A program made the translations under genes and the position numbers. A stretch of DNA of 60,853 nt from Alphaproteobacteria bacterium (lineage in GTDB: Bacteria; Pseudomonadota; Alphaproteobacteria; UBA11222). This document shows, in pieces, positions 46,688 to 55,404 of the stretch. Under the pieces are notes generated by a model. It was not told where the DNA came from. It did not search any database and was given only the letters and a program-made list of their open reading frames with translations. Position 1 is the first letter of the stretch. Each line of letters starts with the position of its first letter. The stretch lies in assembly GCA_009693835.1 (NCBI GenBank), contig SHWM01000005.1:1-60853 (forward strand), read 5' to 3'.

Positions 46688-47845
46688 ATGAGCACCAATA
46701 TAACGGCCGAACAGGAAAATGTGATTCTGGACGCGGTGGACCGCTTTCTGGAACGCGATGTAAAACCTTATGCGCATGCGCTGGAGCAGGCAGATGAATA
46801 TCCCCACGAGATTGTCGAAAAGATGAAAACGCTTGGCCTGTTCGGCGCCACCATCGCGCCTGAATATGGCGGGTTGGGCCTTGGCGCGCGCACCTATGCG
46901 CAGATTGTCGAGCGGGTCTCGACGGTGTGGATGTCGGTGTCCGGCATTTTCAATTCGCATCTGATCATGGCCGCCGCCGTGCAGCGTTTTGGCACGGAAG
47001 AGCAGAAGCACCGATATCTGCCGCGTTTCGCCACCGGCGAGTTGCGCGGCGGCATCGCCCTGACCGAACCCGATGCGGGCACCGACCTGCAGGGCATCCG
47101 CACCCATGCGGTGAAAAAAGGCGATCATTATGTGATCAATGGCGCCAAGACCTGGATCAGCAATTCCATTCAGGGCCAGGTGCTGGCGGTGCTGGTGAAA
47201 ACCGAGAAGCGCGATGTGCCGCGCCACAAGGGGATGAGCCTGCTGCTGACCGAAAAGGGCAAGGGATTTTCCGTTACCCGCAAGCTGGAAAAGATCGGCT
47301 ATCGCGGCATCGATACCGGCGAGCTGCTGTTTGTGGACCATGAAGTGCCGGCCGAAAATCTGATCGGCGGGGTGGAGGGGCGGGGCCTGAACCAGATTCT
47401 GGGCGGGCTGGAACTGGGCCGCATCAATGTGGCGGCGCGCGGCGTGGGCATTGCGCGCGCCAGCCTGAATGACGCGGTCGCCTATTCCCAGATCCGCAAA
47501 ACCTTTGGCGTGCCGATTTGTGAACATCAGGCGATCCAGATCAAGCTGGCAGATATGGCGACGAACGTCGAGGCCGCCAAACTGCTGGTGCGCTCGGCCG
47601 CGGAAAAATATGACCTGGGCGAACGCTGCGATCTGGAGGCGGGCATGGCCAAGCTGTTCGCCAGCGAGGCGGCGCTAACCAACAGCCTGGAATGCATGCG
47701 GATTCACGGCGCCTATGGCTATAGCCGCGAATTCAATGTCGAGCGCTATTACCGCGACGCGCCGCTGCTGGCCATCGGCGAAGGCACCAATGAATTGCAG
47801 CGCCAGATCATCGCCCGCGCATTGATCGCGCGCAACCCGGCATGA
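46688..47845 (+). CDS. Acyl-CoA dehydrogenase
   Basis: A 385-residue FAD enzyme that introduces a 2,3-double bond into an acyl-CoA. LFGATIAPEYGGLGLG, IALTEPDAGTDLQGIRTHAV, INGAKTWISNS and CMRIHGAYGYSREFNVERYYRDA are the family signatures. The catalytic base is Glu in LLAIGEGTNELQRQIIA. The substrate could be a short branched acyl-CoA, from its operon partners (inference). The stop overlaps the next start (ATGA). Confidence 0.93.
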   Translation: MSTNITAEQENVILDAVDRFLERDVKPYAHALEQADEYPHEIVEKMKTLGLFGATIAPEYGGLGLGARTYAQIVERVSTVWMSVSGIFNSHLIMAAAVQRFGTEEQKHRYLPRFATGELRGGIALTEPDAGTDLQGIRTHAVKKGDHYVINGAKTWISNSIQGQVLAVLVKTEKRDVPRHKGMSLLLTEKGKGFSVTRKLEKIGYRGIDTGELLFVDHEVPAENLIGGVEGRGLNQILGGLELGRINVAARGVGIARASLNDAVAYSQIRKTFGVPICEHQAIQIKLADMATNVEAAKLLVRSAAEKYDLGERCDLEAGMAKLFASEAALTNSLECMRIHGAYGYSREFNVERYYRDAPLLAIGEGTNELQRQIIARALIARNPA

Positions 47846-49041
47846 GCGCACGGGGCCTGCCGCTGCTGGGCGTGCGCGTGCTGGCGGTTGAACAATATGG
47901 CGCCGGGCCGTTTGGCACGATGTTTCTGGCCGATCAGGGTGCCGAGGTCATCAAGATCGAAAATCCCAATGATGGCGGCGACATGGCGCGCCATGTTGGC
48001 CCGCATTTTTTTGCCCTCGGCGACAGCCAGTTTTTTCACAGCTTCAACCGTAACAAGAAAAGCCTGACGCTGGATTTGAGCCAGCCCGACGGACGCGCGC
48101 TGTTCCGCCGTCTGGCCGCAAAGGCCGATGCGGTGGCCTGCAATCTGCGCGGCGATGTGCACGCCAAGCTTGGCCTGACCCATGACGCGCTGAAAGACGT
48201 TAATCCGGCCATCGTCTGTGCGCATCTCAGCGCCTATGGCCGCACCGGCCCGCGCGCCGCCTGGCCGGGCTTTGATTATTTGATGCAGGCGGAAGCAGGC
48301 TATCTGACCCTGACCGGGGAACCGGATGGCCCGCCGGCGCGCGCCGGGCTGTCGATCATCGACATGATGACCGGGCTTGCCATGTCCTATGGACTGCTGG
48401 GCGGCCTGCTGGCCGCGCGCGAAAGCGGCGTGGGACGCGACGTCGATGTCAGCCTGTTTGATCTGGCGCTGCATAATCTGTCCTATCTGGCGACATGGTA
48501 TCTGGCCACTGGCAACGTGCAGAAACGCCTGCCCCGCTCGGCGCATCCCTCGCTGACGCCGTGCCAGCTTTATCCAACCAGGGACAGCTGGATTTTCATC
48601 ATGTGCAACAAGGAAAAGTTCTGGCCGGTTTTATGCGGCTTGCTGGGAAAGCCCGAATGGGTGCAGGATGTGCGGTATGTGAATGCCGCCCAACGGCTGG
48701 CGTATCGCGATGCGCTGAACCTGCAGCTCGATGATCTGTTCCGTACCCGGACGACGGCGGAATGGCTGGCGCATTTTGATGGCCGGATGCCGGCCGCACC
48801 CATCTATGATGTGGGGCAGGCGCTGGAAAATCCGTTCGTGGCGGCGATGGGCGATATTCATGAATATGCCTGCGCCGATGGCGGCGCCTATCGCATGGTG
48901 GCGCCGCCAATTCGTACAGAAGGCGTTGACGCGCCACGCGTTGCAGCACCCGCACTGGGCGCACACACCGATGCGCTGTTGCGGGAGATTGGTTTGGGGA
49001 ATGACGACATCGCCGCCTTGCGCGCGCGGAAAATTATCTGA
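47842..49041 (+). CDS. CaiB/BaiF (family III) CoA transferase
   Basis: A 399-residue type III CoA transferase. LPLLGVRVLAVEQYGAGPFGTMFLADQGAEVIKIE is the N-terminal signature, RNKKSLTLDL follows, and the catalytic Asp is in ARAGLSIIDMMTG. Members move CoA between succinyl-CoA and acids such as itaconate, mesaconate, carnitine or oxalate. Overlap of 4 bases with the acyl-CoA dehydrogenase. Converges with phaR. Confidence 0.93.
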   Translation: MSARGLPLLGVRVLAVEQYGAGPFGTMFLADQGAEVIKIENPNDGGDMARHVGPHFFALGDSQFFHSFNRNKKSLTLDLSQPDGRALFRRLAAKADAVACNLRGDVHAKLGLTHDALKDVNPAIVCAHLSAYGRTGPRAAWPGFDYLMQAEAGYLTLTGEPDGPPARAGLSIIDMMTGLAMSYGLLGGLLAARESGVGRDVDVSLFDLALHNLSYLATWYLATGNVQKRLPRSAHPSLTPCQLYPTRDSWIFIMCNKEKFWPVLCGLLGKPEWVQDVRYVNAAQRLAYRDALNLQLDDLFRTRTTAEWLAHFDGRMPAAPIYDVGQALENPFVAAMGDIHEYACADGGAYRMVAPPIRTEGVDAPRVAAPALGAHTDALLREIGLGNDDIAALRARKII

Positions 49042-49064
49042 GATATGTCCGCGACTACTAGCCG

Positions 49065-49670
49065 CTAATCCTTGTTGCCTTTGGCCATGCGCTCCAGCAA
49101 TTCCTGCATGGCGTCAATCCGGGCGCGCAGTTCCGCCACTTCACCGCCGCCGGATGCGGGCGCGGCGTCGCGGGCTTTGCCACCGGGGCTTTTACCCATC
49201 GCAAATGGCGTAAAGCGCTGCATGGCTGTTTCCACCAGAGCAATATTCTGCTTGGCAATGTCCTCAAACGGTTTCAGGCCCGGCACCTTGCTGAGCACGC
49301 CAGTGAACTGTTCCTTGATGGCCTCCTGATTTTTCTGGAACGTCTCCATCACATTTTCCAGATAATTGGGCACAAACGGCTGCATGGCGTTTCCATACAT
49401 GCCAATCAGCTGACGCAGGAAATTCACCGGCAGCAGGGTTTGCCCGCCTTTACCCTCTTCCTCAAAAATGATCTGGGTCAGCACCGATCGGGTAATGTCG
49501 TCTCCGCTCTTGGCGTCATAGACGGTAAAGTCCTGCCCGGCCCTCACCATTTGGCTTAGCTGCTCCAGCGTCACATATTTGCTGGTGGCCGTATTGTACA
49601 GCCGCCGGTTGGCGTATTTCTTGATGATGACCGGGTCTGAACCGCCATCTGGAGTTTCCGCTTCGGACAC
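49065..49670 (-). CDS. phaR: Polyhydroxyalkanoate synthesis repressor PhaR
   Basis: A 201-residue DNA-binding regulator that also senses PHB. The N-terminal PHB accumulation domain reads IIKKYANRRLYNTATSKYVTLEQL, followed by DITRSVLTQIIFEEEGKG and the second helical domain FLRQLIGMYGNAMQPFVPNYLENVMETF. A C-terminal coiled-coil-like stretch (GEVAELRARIDAMQELLERMAK) may aid oligomerisation. PhaR is known to bind TGC-rich DNA in front of phasin and its own gene. It diverges from phaA, with candidate TGC-rich sequence between them. Confidence 0.95.
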   Translation of the reverse strand: MSEAETPDGGSDPVIIKKYANRRLYNTATSKYVTLEQLSQMVRAGQDFTVYDAKSGDDITRSVLTQIIFEEEGKGGQTLLPVNFLRQLIGMYGNAMQPFVPNYLENVMETFQKNQEAIKEQFTGVLSKVPGLKPFEDIAKQNIALVETAMQRFTPFAMGKSPGGKARDAAPASGGGEVAELRARIDAMQELLERMAKGNKD

Positions 49671-49754
49671 TTCATAAATCCCTATGATAAACCGCCAGGA
49701 GACTGGCGCTTGGATTGCCCCAGCCTTATATTAGCGGGTATTGTCACCCTGTTA

Positions 49755-49776
49755 TGCTGCATTGCGCAAGTGCTGC
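49755..49776. promoter_or_regulatory. TGC-rich candidate PhaR operator
   Basis: TGCTGCATTGCGCAAGTGCTGC contains TGC/GCA units of the kind bound by PhaR in Paracoccus and Rhodobacter. It partly overlaps the left arm of the adjacent inverted repeat. The assignment is by motif only. Confidence 0.4.
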
Positions 49777-49843
49777 GTTTCCAAAGTTCGCAAGATAGTG
49801 CTAGTTTCTCTGATGCGAACTTTGGAAACATGGCAGCACTTGC
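49766..49843. repeat. Large inverted repeat between phaR and phaA, unit 1
   Basis: The left arm GCAAGTGCTGC-TTTCCAAAGTTCGCA (49766-49792, with one extra G) pairs with TGCGAACTTTGGAAA and GCAGCACTTGC (49814-49843), with a ~21-base loop. The arms are about 27 bases and almost perfect. Confidence 0.8.
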
Positions 49844-49855
49844 AAGTTTATGATT

Positions 49856-49933
49856 CTGGTGTGGTTTTGGATTTGAAGTTCCTTAAAGGAATTTACACGG
49901 AGGTTTGAAAGAACTTCAAATCCACCACACCAG
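49856..49933. repeat. Large inverted repeat between phaR and phaA, unit 2
   Basis: CTGGTGTGG-TTTTGGATTTGAAGTTC-type left arm (49856-49881) pairs with GAACTTCAAATCC and CCACACCAG (49911-49933). The loop (~30 bases) contains AAAGGAATTTACACGGAGG. It begins 13 bases after unit 1, repeating the two-palindrome layout seen before petA. Confidence 0.8.
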
Positions 49934-49983
49934 TGTAGTGTTCACTGCAACCCGTTAAGCACTCAACAACAAAGGATCACCCC

Positions 49984-51162
49984 ATGACCGAAGTTGTCAT
50001 CGTTGGCGCCGCCCGTACCCCGGTTGGTTCATTTAACGGCACCCTGAGCGGGCTTGCCGCCCATGAACTGGGGAAAATCGCCATAGGGGCGGCCCTTGAC
50101 CGGGCCGGCATTGGCCGGGATGAGGTTTCCGAGGTGATCATGGGGCAAATTCTGAGCGCCGGAGAGGGGCAGAACCCCGCCCGGCAGGCTTCCATTGCCG
50201 CAGGCATCCCGGTTCAGGCCCCCGCCTGGGGCGTGAACCAGCTATGCGGATCGGGCCTGCGCTCGGTGGCGCTGGGCTTTCAGGCCATCATGAATGGCGA
50301 TAGCAATATTGTGGTGGCGGGCGGCCAGGAAAGCATGAGCCAGGCCCCGCATGTCATTCATCTCCGCAACGGCGTCAAGATGGGCGCGACTGAAATGATC
50401 GACAGCATGCTGAAAGATGGGCTGTGGGACGCCTTTAACGGCTATCACATGGGCAACACGGCCGAAAACGTGGCCCAGCAATGGCAGATCACTCGCGAAC
50501 AGCAGGACGCCTTTGCCGTCGCCTCTCAGAACAAGGCCGAAGCCGCCCAGAAGTCTGGCCGATTCAGGGATGAAATCGTCCCCGTGATAATCAAATCGCG
50601 CAAGGGCGACACCACAGTCAGCGAGGACGAGTTCATCCGGCATGGGGTCGGCATCGACGACCTCAAGGGCCTGCGCCCGGTATTCCAGCCCAATGGCGGC
50701 ACGGTAACGGCGGGCAATGCCAGCGGCATCAATGATGGCGCGGCGGCGGTTACGCTGATGCGCCGTGATGAGGCGGAAAGGCGCGGCATCAAGCCGCTGG
50801 CCCGCATCGTTTCCTGGGCGCAGTCGGGCGTGGACCCGGCGGTCATGGGAACCGGGCCAATTCCTGCCGCCAAATCGGCGCTGGCCAAGGCCGGCTGGTC
50901 GGTTAACGATCTGGACCTGGTCGAAGCCAACGAGGCGTTTGCGGCACAGGCCTGCGCCGTGAACAAGGAACTGGGCTGGGATCTGGATAAGGTCAATGTC
51001 AATGGCGGCGCCATTGCGATCGGCCATCCCATTGGCGCGTCGGGTGCGCGGGTGCTGGTGACGCTGTTATATGAAATGCAGAAGCGGGACGCGAAAAAAG
51101 GCCTTGCCACACTATGCATTGGCGGCGGCATGGGTATTGCCATGTGCCTGGCGCGTGACTAG
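49984..51162 (+). CDS. phaA: Acetyl-CoA C-acetyltransferase (beta-ketothiolase)
   Basis: Condenses two acetyl-CoA to acetoacetyl-CoA, the first step of PHB synthesis. It has 392 residues. All catalytic elements are present: nucleophilic Cys in VNQLCGSGLRSVALG, the His in GGAIAIGHPIGASGAR, and the second Cys in LATLCIGGGMG. VEANEAFAAQ is also canonical. It contrasts with the cysteine-less thiolase-like protein at 35948. phaB follows after 89 bases, and phaR is divergent. Confidence 0.95.
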   Translation: MTEVVIVGAARTPVGSFNGTLSGLAAHELGKIAIGAALDRAGIGRDEVSEVIMGQILSAGEGQNPARQASIAAGIPVQAPAWGVNQLCGSGLRSVALGFQAIMNGDSNIVVAGGQESMSQAPHVIHLRNGVKMGATEMIDSMLKDGLWDAFNGYHMGNTAENVAQQWQITREQQDAFAVASQNKAEAAQKSGRFRDEIVPVIIKSRKGDTTVSEDEFIRHGVGIDDLKGLRPVFQPNGGTVTAGNASGINDGAAAVTLMRRDEAERRGIKPLARIVSWAQSGVDPAVMGTGPIPAAKSALAKAGWSVNDLDLVEANEAFAAQACAVNKELGWDLDKVNVNGGAIAIGHPIGASGARVLVTLLYEMQKRDAKKGLATLCIGGGMGIAMCLARD

Positions 51163-51251
51163 ATACAGGCTATGACAACATATTCACGTCTCCGGATATT
51201 TTCCGGAGGCGTTTGAATTTATAGCGTTAACTACCTGCTTGGGGGGTTGCA

Positions 51252-51977
51252 ATGGCACGTGTGGCACTGGTCACTGGCGGAACGCGGGGCATTGGCGCAG
51301 GTATCTCCATCGCCCTGAAAAATGCGGGATTTAAGGTGGCTGCGAATTATGGCGGCAATGAAGAAACTGCACACGCCTTCCGGGAGGCGACCGGCATCCC
51401 GGTCTACAAATGGGATGTCTGTAATTTTGAATCCTGCGCCGCAGGAATAGCGAAAGTTGAGTCCGATTTAGGCCCCATCGATGTACTGGTAAACAATGCG
51501 GGCATAACGCGCGACGCCACCCTGCACCGCATGAGCAAGGATCAATGGCGCGAAGTAATTTCCACCGATCTGGACAGCATCTTCAATATGTGCCGCCACG
51601 TGATTGAAGGCATGCGCGCCCGCAATTATGGGCGCATCATATCGATCGCATCAATCAATGGTCAGAAAGGCCAGGTCGGCCAGACCAATTATTCGGCCGC
51701 AAAAGCGGGCGTGATCGGGTTCACCAAGGCGCTGGCCCAGGAAAACGCGGCCAAAGGCATTACTGTCAATGTGGTGTGCCCCGGCTATATCAATACGGAC
51801 ATGATGAAAGATCTGCGCCCTGAAGTCCTGAAAGGCATCATCGACACCATACCTGCCGGGCGTCTGGGTTCGACAGACGACATTGCGGGCGGCGTCCTGT
51901 ATCTGGCGGCTGAACAGGCGGGCTTTACCACTGGCGCCACGCTCACCATCAACGGCGCGCAGTATATTGCCGGATGA
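51252..51977 (+). CDS. phaB: Acetoacetyl-CoA reductase
   Basis: A 241-residue short-chain dehydrogenase that reduces acetoacetyl-CoA to (R)-3-hydroxybutyryl-CoA with NADPH. The cofactor motif is VTGGTRGIGAGIS, then NNAGITRDATLHRM, catalytic Ser in IISIASINGQKGQVGQTNYSAAKAG (Tyr and Lys of YxxxK), and a C-terminal TTGATLTINGAQYI. The PHB synthase phaC is not in the window. Confidence 0.93.
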   Translation: MARVALVTGGTRGIGAGISIALKNAGFKVAANYGGNEETAHAFREATGIPVYKWDVCNFESCAAGIAKVESDLGPIDVLVNNAGITRDATLHRMSKDQWREVISTDLDSIFNMCRHVIEGMRARNYGRIISIASINGQKGQVGQTNYSAAKAGVIGFTKALAQENAAKGITVNVVCPGYINTDMMKDLRPEVLKGIIDTIPAGRLGSTDDIAGGVLYLAAEQAGFTTGATLTINGAQYIAG

Positions 51978-52095
51978 TTAACAATACCGGTTTTAGAGGA
52001 AAAGGCGGGAACCGCCCGCCGGGGGCACCCGGCCTTATTCTCCAGGACGCACGCGCTTAATTTCTGTTAATTAATTTATGCGACAGTGGGTGGAT

Positions 52096-53268
52096 ATGAA
52101 CACGCCCGCTGTCATAAATGAATCGGCGCAAGACCGCCGCGAGCGTCTGGCCATTGCCGCGCAATTGATTAATGGCGCGGTGAATCCGTTATGGAGCCTG
52201 GGGCGTTATTCGGTGATTGGATGGCGCACCCGCGATGGCGGCATCGAAATCGCCACTATGGCGACATCACAATTATTGAAGCTCTGCAAGCAATCCGATG
52301 AATATACCAGCGGCGCGCGGCAGGCGGATGACCGGCGCTATCGACAAATTTGCGGGGTCGATGGCGTTCAGTCGACCATGATCACGCTGCCCGACCAAAT
52401 CGGGCTCGGGCCGGGCCTGGTGGCCCCCAGCCTGGTGAATTCCGTCATCACCCGCTATTCGGTCACCAAAACGCCGCACCGGGCAGTGGGGCTGTTCGAT
52501 ATTGTAGGATTTTCAAGGAACGACCCGCTGGAACAGGTGGCGCAGCTCAACTCGCTCGAATACTCCATCAATATTGCGCACAAACGCCTTAGCGATGTGG
52601 GCATTCAAATCAATCTGGCGCGGTCCACCACCGGCGACGGATTTTATGTCTGGAACCGCGATACCGGGCCGGATGCTGATATTGCCAGCTATCTGCTGGT
52701 CATGCTGGCATTGGCCGACAATGCGACAGCGCGGTTGCGTTATGGGGCCGATATGGCGCCGTCGCTTCGGGTGTGCTTTTCGCTGGGATCGCATTATTCC
52801 TATTATCAGGTGGAGGGTCTGAACCCGCGTGGATATGATTATATTGTCGGTGAAGTAACCATTTCACTGGCGCGCATGATTGACCGCTGTCTGCCGGGAC
52901 AGATCCTGATCGGTGAATTTGACCGTCCGGTGCCGCGCAGCACAAAAGTACTGAATACGGCCGGTTTCGTGCAACAGGCTTCCGAATTGCTGGAACGTTT
53001 CAAGGGCATGCGGGTGTCGGGCGGTAATATCCGCCAATGCGCCTGCTATCTGACGGGCGAAGAGGTTGGTTCCGGGTTCTTTAATATTCTGCGCTTTGAA
53101 ATTCTGGACAAGTATGGTTTTTCGCATCACGCCTATAATCAGAAAATGAACATCATTCTGGCGCCGCGCGAAAGGGGAGGCGATGAAATCAACATCTTCC
53201 TGGGCAAGCAACAGGAAGAATTGATCGATTTCGCAGCCAAGGCGTCGAACGCCAGTTCAGAAACCTGA
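52096..53268 (+). CDS. Class III nucleotidyl-cyclase-like protein of unknown output
   Basis: A 390-residue cytoplasmic protein. The central region resembles a class III cyclase homology domain: AVGLFDIVGFSRNDPLEQVAQL (first metal Asp, with the typical D-x-x-G-F-S), about 50 residues later RSTTGDGFYVW (second Asp in TGDGF), then LRVCFSLGSHYSYY and IVGEVTISLARMID. The N-terminal ~100 residues (LAIAAQLINGAVNPLW) and the C-terminal ~110 residues are unassigned. The Lys/Asp substrate-specifying residues cannot be judged by eye. ATG 52096 has GGGTGGAT before it; ATG 52078 is an in-frame alternative with no ribosome binding site. It stands alone between phaB and rpsD. Confidence 0.6.
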   Translation: MNTPAVINESAQDRRERLAIAAQLINGAVNPLWSLGRYSVIGWRTRDGGIEIATMATSQLLKLCKQSDEYTSGARQADDRRYRQICGVDGVQSTMITLPDQIGLGPGLVAPSLVNSVITRYSVTKTPHRAVGLFDIVGFSRNDPLEQVAQLNSLEYSINIAHKRLSDVGIQINLARSTTGDGFYVWNRDTGPDADIASYLLVMLALADNATARLRYGADMAPSLRVCFSLGSHYSYYQVEGLNPRGYDYIVGEVTISLARMIDRCLPGQILIGEFDRPVPRSTKVLNTAGFVQQASELLERFKGMRVSGGNIRQCACYLTGEEVGSGFFNILRFEILDKYGFSHHAYNQKMNIILAPRERGGDEINIFLGKQQEELIDFAAKASNASSET

Positions 53269-53283
53269 CTGAGCTGGAAGCAA

Positions 53284-53901
53284 TCAGCGCGAATAAAATT
53301 CGACGATCAGATTGGGTTCCATCATTACCGGATACGGCACATCGGCGAGCAGCGGCGTGCGCACAAACACCGCCTTCAGGGCGCGATTATCGACATTGAG
53401 ATATTCAGGCACCTGCCGTTCAGCAGATTCGAGCGCCTCGAGAACCATGCCAAGCTGCCGCGATTTTTCGCGTATTTCCACCACGTCGCCTTCACGCACC
53501 CGATAGCTGGGAATGGTGACCCTGGACCCGTTGACGGTCACATGGCCATGATTGACAAACTGGCGCGCCGCAAAAACCGTGGGCACGAATTTGGCCCGGT
53601 AGACAATCGCATCCAGCCGACGCTCCAGTAGGCCCACCAGGTTTTCACCTGCATCGCCACGTCCGCGCACAGCTTCTTCATAAATGCCGCGAAACTGCTT
53701 TTCGCTGATATTGCCATAATAGCCTTTCAGCTTTTGCTTGGCGCGCAGCTGAACACCAAAATCAGATAATTTGGTCTTGCGGCGTTGACCATGCTGGCCG
53801 GGGCCATATTCACGCTTGTTCAGCGGGCTTTTGGGGCGGCCCCAGAGATTTTCTCCCAGACGACGGTCGATCTTGTGTTTGGACTGCTGCCGCTTCGACA
53901 T
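53284..53901 (-). CDS. rpsD: Ribosomal protein S4
   Basis: A 205-residue primary 16S rRNA-binding protein of the 30S subunit. [62 protein letters not shown] and the S4 RNA-binding domain [33 protein letters not shown] (in pieces) are diagnostic. It ends [10 protein letters not shown]. The N-terminal Cys zinc knuckle of some S4 proteins is absent, as in most C-minus forms. Confidence 0.98.
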   Translation of the reverse strand: MSKRQQSKHKIDRRLGENLWGRPKSPLNKREYGPGQHGQRRKTKLSDFGVQLRAKQKLKGYYGNISEKQFRGIYEEAVRGRGDAGENLVGLLERRLDAIVYRAKFVPTVFAARQFVNHGHVTVNGSRVTIPSYRVREGDVVEIREKSRQLGMVLEALESAERQVPEYLNVDNRALKAVFVRTPLLADVPYPVMMEPNLIVEFYSR

Positions 53902-53992
53902 AATGTTATAATTTCCCGGACCTGATTATCCGCCGACCTGATGATGTGGATGACAGATGGATGAATGACAAAAGGGCCGCGCCTGATCCTGC

Positions 53993-54011
53993 AGCCCCGC
54001 TTTTCGGGGCC
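53993..54011 (-). terminator. Hairpin between the MFS gene and rpsD
   Basis: On the minus strand GGCCCCG-AAAA-GCGGGGC forms a short stem, followed ~20 bases later by CCCTTTTG. It lies after the MFS gene's stop (54043) and ahead of rpsD, so it could end the MFS transcript or act in the rpsD leader. Confidence 0.4.
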
Positions 54012-54042
54012 AATATACGCACAAAGCCCCGGCTGTCAAACC

Positions 54043-55404
54043 TTATCCCCTATAGTCGCTAGGATCGGGAATGGAAAGCCAGAATACATAGGCGGTGACG
54101 CCGATCATCATGGCCAAAGCCACGAAAAATGGCACTTCCGGCGCAAAATGATAGAGCGCGGCGCCCAGCAGCGGGCCAAGCCCAAAGCCCATTGATGCCG
54201 CAGACATGCTGATGCCAGCCAGGCCGCCTTGCTCGTAAGGATGCACTTTCAGGCTGGCGGCGGCCGAATTGCCTGGCTGTGCGAAACCCAGCCCCAGCCC
54301 CACCAGCACCATCCCGGTCAGAAGCGGAACCAGCGTGGAGGAGGCGATGAGCACGGCAACACCAATCAAAATGGAGGGCGCGCCAAGGCGCATCAGCACT
54401 TTGGGGGTGACATTAAACGGCCGGATGATCAAAAACTGCGAACCCATGGAGACAATGGCCATCAGCGCCAGCGCAAGGCCCACGTCACTCGCCGTCTGCG
54501 CCGCCGTCAGATGCAATTTGTCCTGAAAATAGAAGCCGCCGACCTGATGCACCGTCGCCATCACATAGGACGTGAAAAAGCTGACGATCAGGAAGGGCCG
54601 GATTCGTTTGTCGGCAAAATGCAGTTTCTTGACCCCGGGCGGGGTGGGCCGCGGAGGCGGTTCTGGCAGGAACAGCCATATCAAAAGCGCGCTGATCAGG
54701 GCCACCAGCGCCGCCAGATAAAGCGGGGCAATCAAACTGATCAGCACCATGGCGCCGCCGACCGCAGGCCCCAGAATGGAGCCGAGGCCAAAGGCCGCAT
54801 TTTGCAGCGCAATCCCCGATGTGCGCTGTTCCGCGCTAGTCGTCACCGCGACAAACGACTGCGAGGCCGGGAATACGCCGCTCGCCACCGCCGCAAACGA
54901 CATGCGGGCCAATAGCATCAAGGGATAAACGATCAGGATTGGCGCCATGCCGCGCAGGCCGGCCTCGACCACGCCGGCAAACAACATGGTGGTAAATGCG
55001 TAACCCACAAGGCCAATGATCATGACCTTGCGCCGCCCCATGCTTTCACACCGCCGCCCCCAGAAAGGCCCGCCAAAGAAAAACATCGCCGCCGTCAGGG
55101 CGGATATCAGGCCGACCTGAATTTCCATAAGGCCCAGTTCACGCCCGATGGGCGCCAGCACCGCCAGCGTCACCGAACGCCCGATGCCTACCGACAGCAG
55201 CCCGCCAAACAGCAGCCAGTGCGACCAGGCGGGCACCGGGTAGACTAGTGGGGCCGCAGGAAGGTCAGCGGTTTGCGATATCGTCGTCTCTGAAGCCACT
55301 TGATTTGTTCTAATTTCGAGTCCCTGCGACCTTACACCCGGCGCGGTGGAAAATTGAGATTTTCTACATGTTGGCTTTGATTTAGCAAAGACCGGGATCA
55401 GCAA
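54043..55404 (-). CDS. MFS transporter
   Basis: A 453-residue major facilitator. About 12 hydrophobic stretches are visible; loop 2-3 reads GPFWGRRCESMGRRKVMIIG, and FGLGSILGPAVGGAMV is a TM5-like antiporter motif (drug-H+ type). That motif C suggests an exporter of the multidrug/TetA kind, but the substrate is unknown. The annotated ATG is 55404; the first ~50 residues are hydrophilic and the true start may be inside (for example the GTG at codon 37). It overlaps the DUF429 gene by 23 bases. Confidence 0.8.
   Translation of the reverse strand: MLIPVFAKSKPTCRKSQFSTAPGVRSQGLEIRTNQVASETTISQTADLPAAPLVYPVPAWSHWLLFGGLLSVGIGRSVTLAVLAPIGRELGLMEIQVGLISALTAAMFFFGGPFWGRRCESMGRRKVMIIGLVGYAFTTMLFAGVVEAGLRGMAPILIVYPLMLLARMSFAAVASGVFPASQSFVAVTTSAEQRTSGIALQNAAFGLGSILGPAVGGAMVLISLIAPLYLAALVALISALLIWLFLPEPPPRPTPPGVKKLHFADKRIRPFLIVSFFTSYVMATVHQVGGFYFQDKLHLTAAQTASDVGLALALMAIVSMGSQFLIIRPFNVTPKVLMRLGAPSILIGVAVLIASSTLVPLLTGMVLVGLGLGFAQPGNSAAASLKVHPYEQGGLAGISMSAASMGFGLGPLLGAALYHFAPEVPFFVALAMMIGVTAYVFWLSIPDPSDYRG

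Larger units (their letters stand above)
49671..49983. other. 313-base phaR/phaA divergent region with two long palindromes
   Basis: No gene is seen. The region holds a TGC-rich stretch (49755-49776), two unrelated long inverted repeats (49766-49843 and 49856-49933) and the phaA ribosome binding site (AAAGGATC before 49984). No obvious sigma-70 promoter stands out. Confidence 0.6.
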
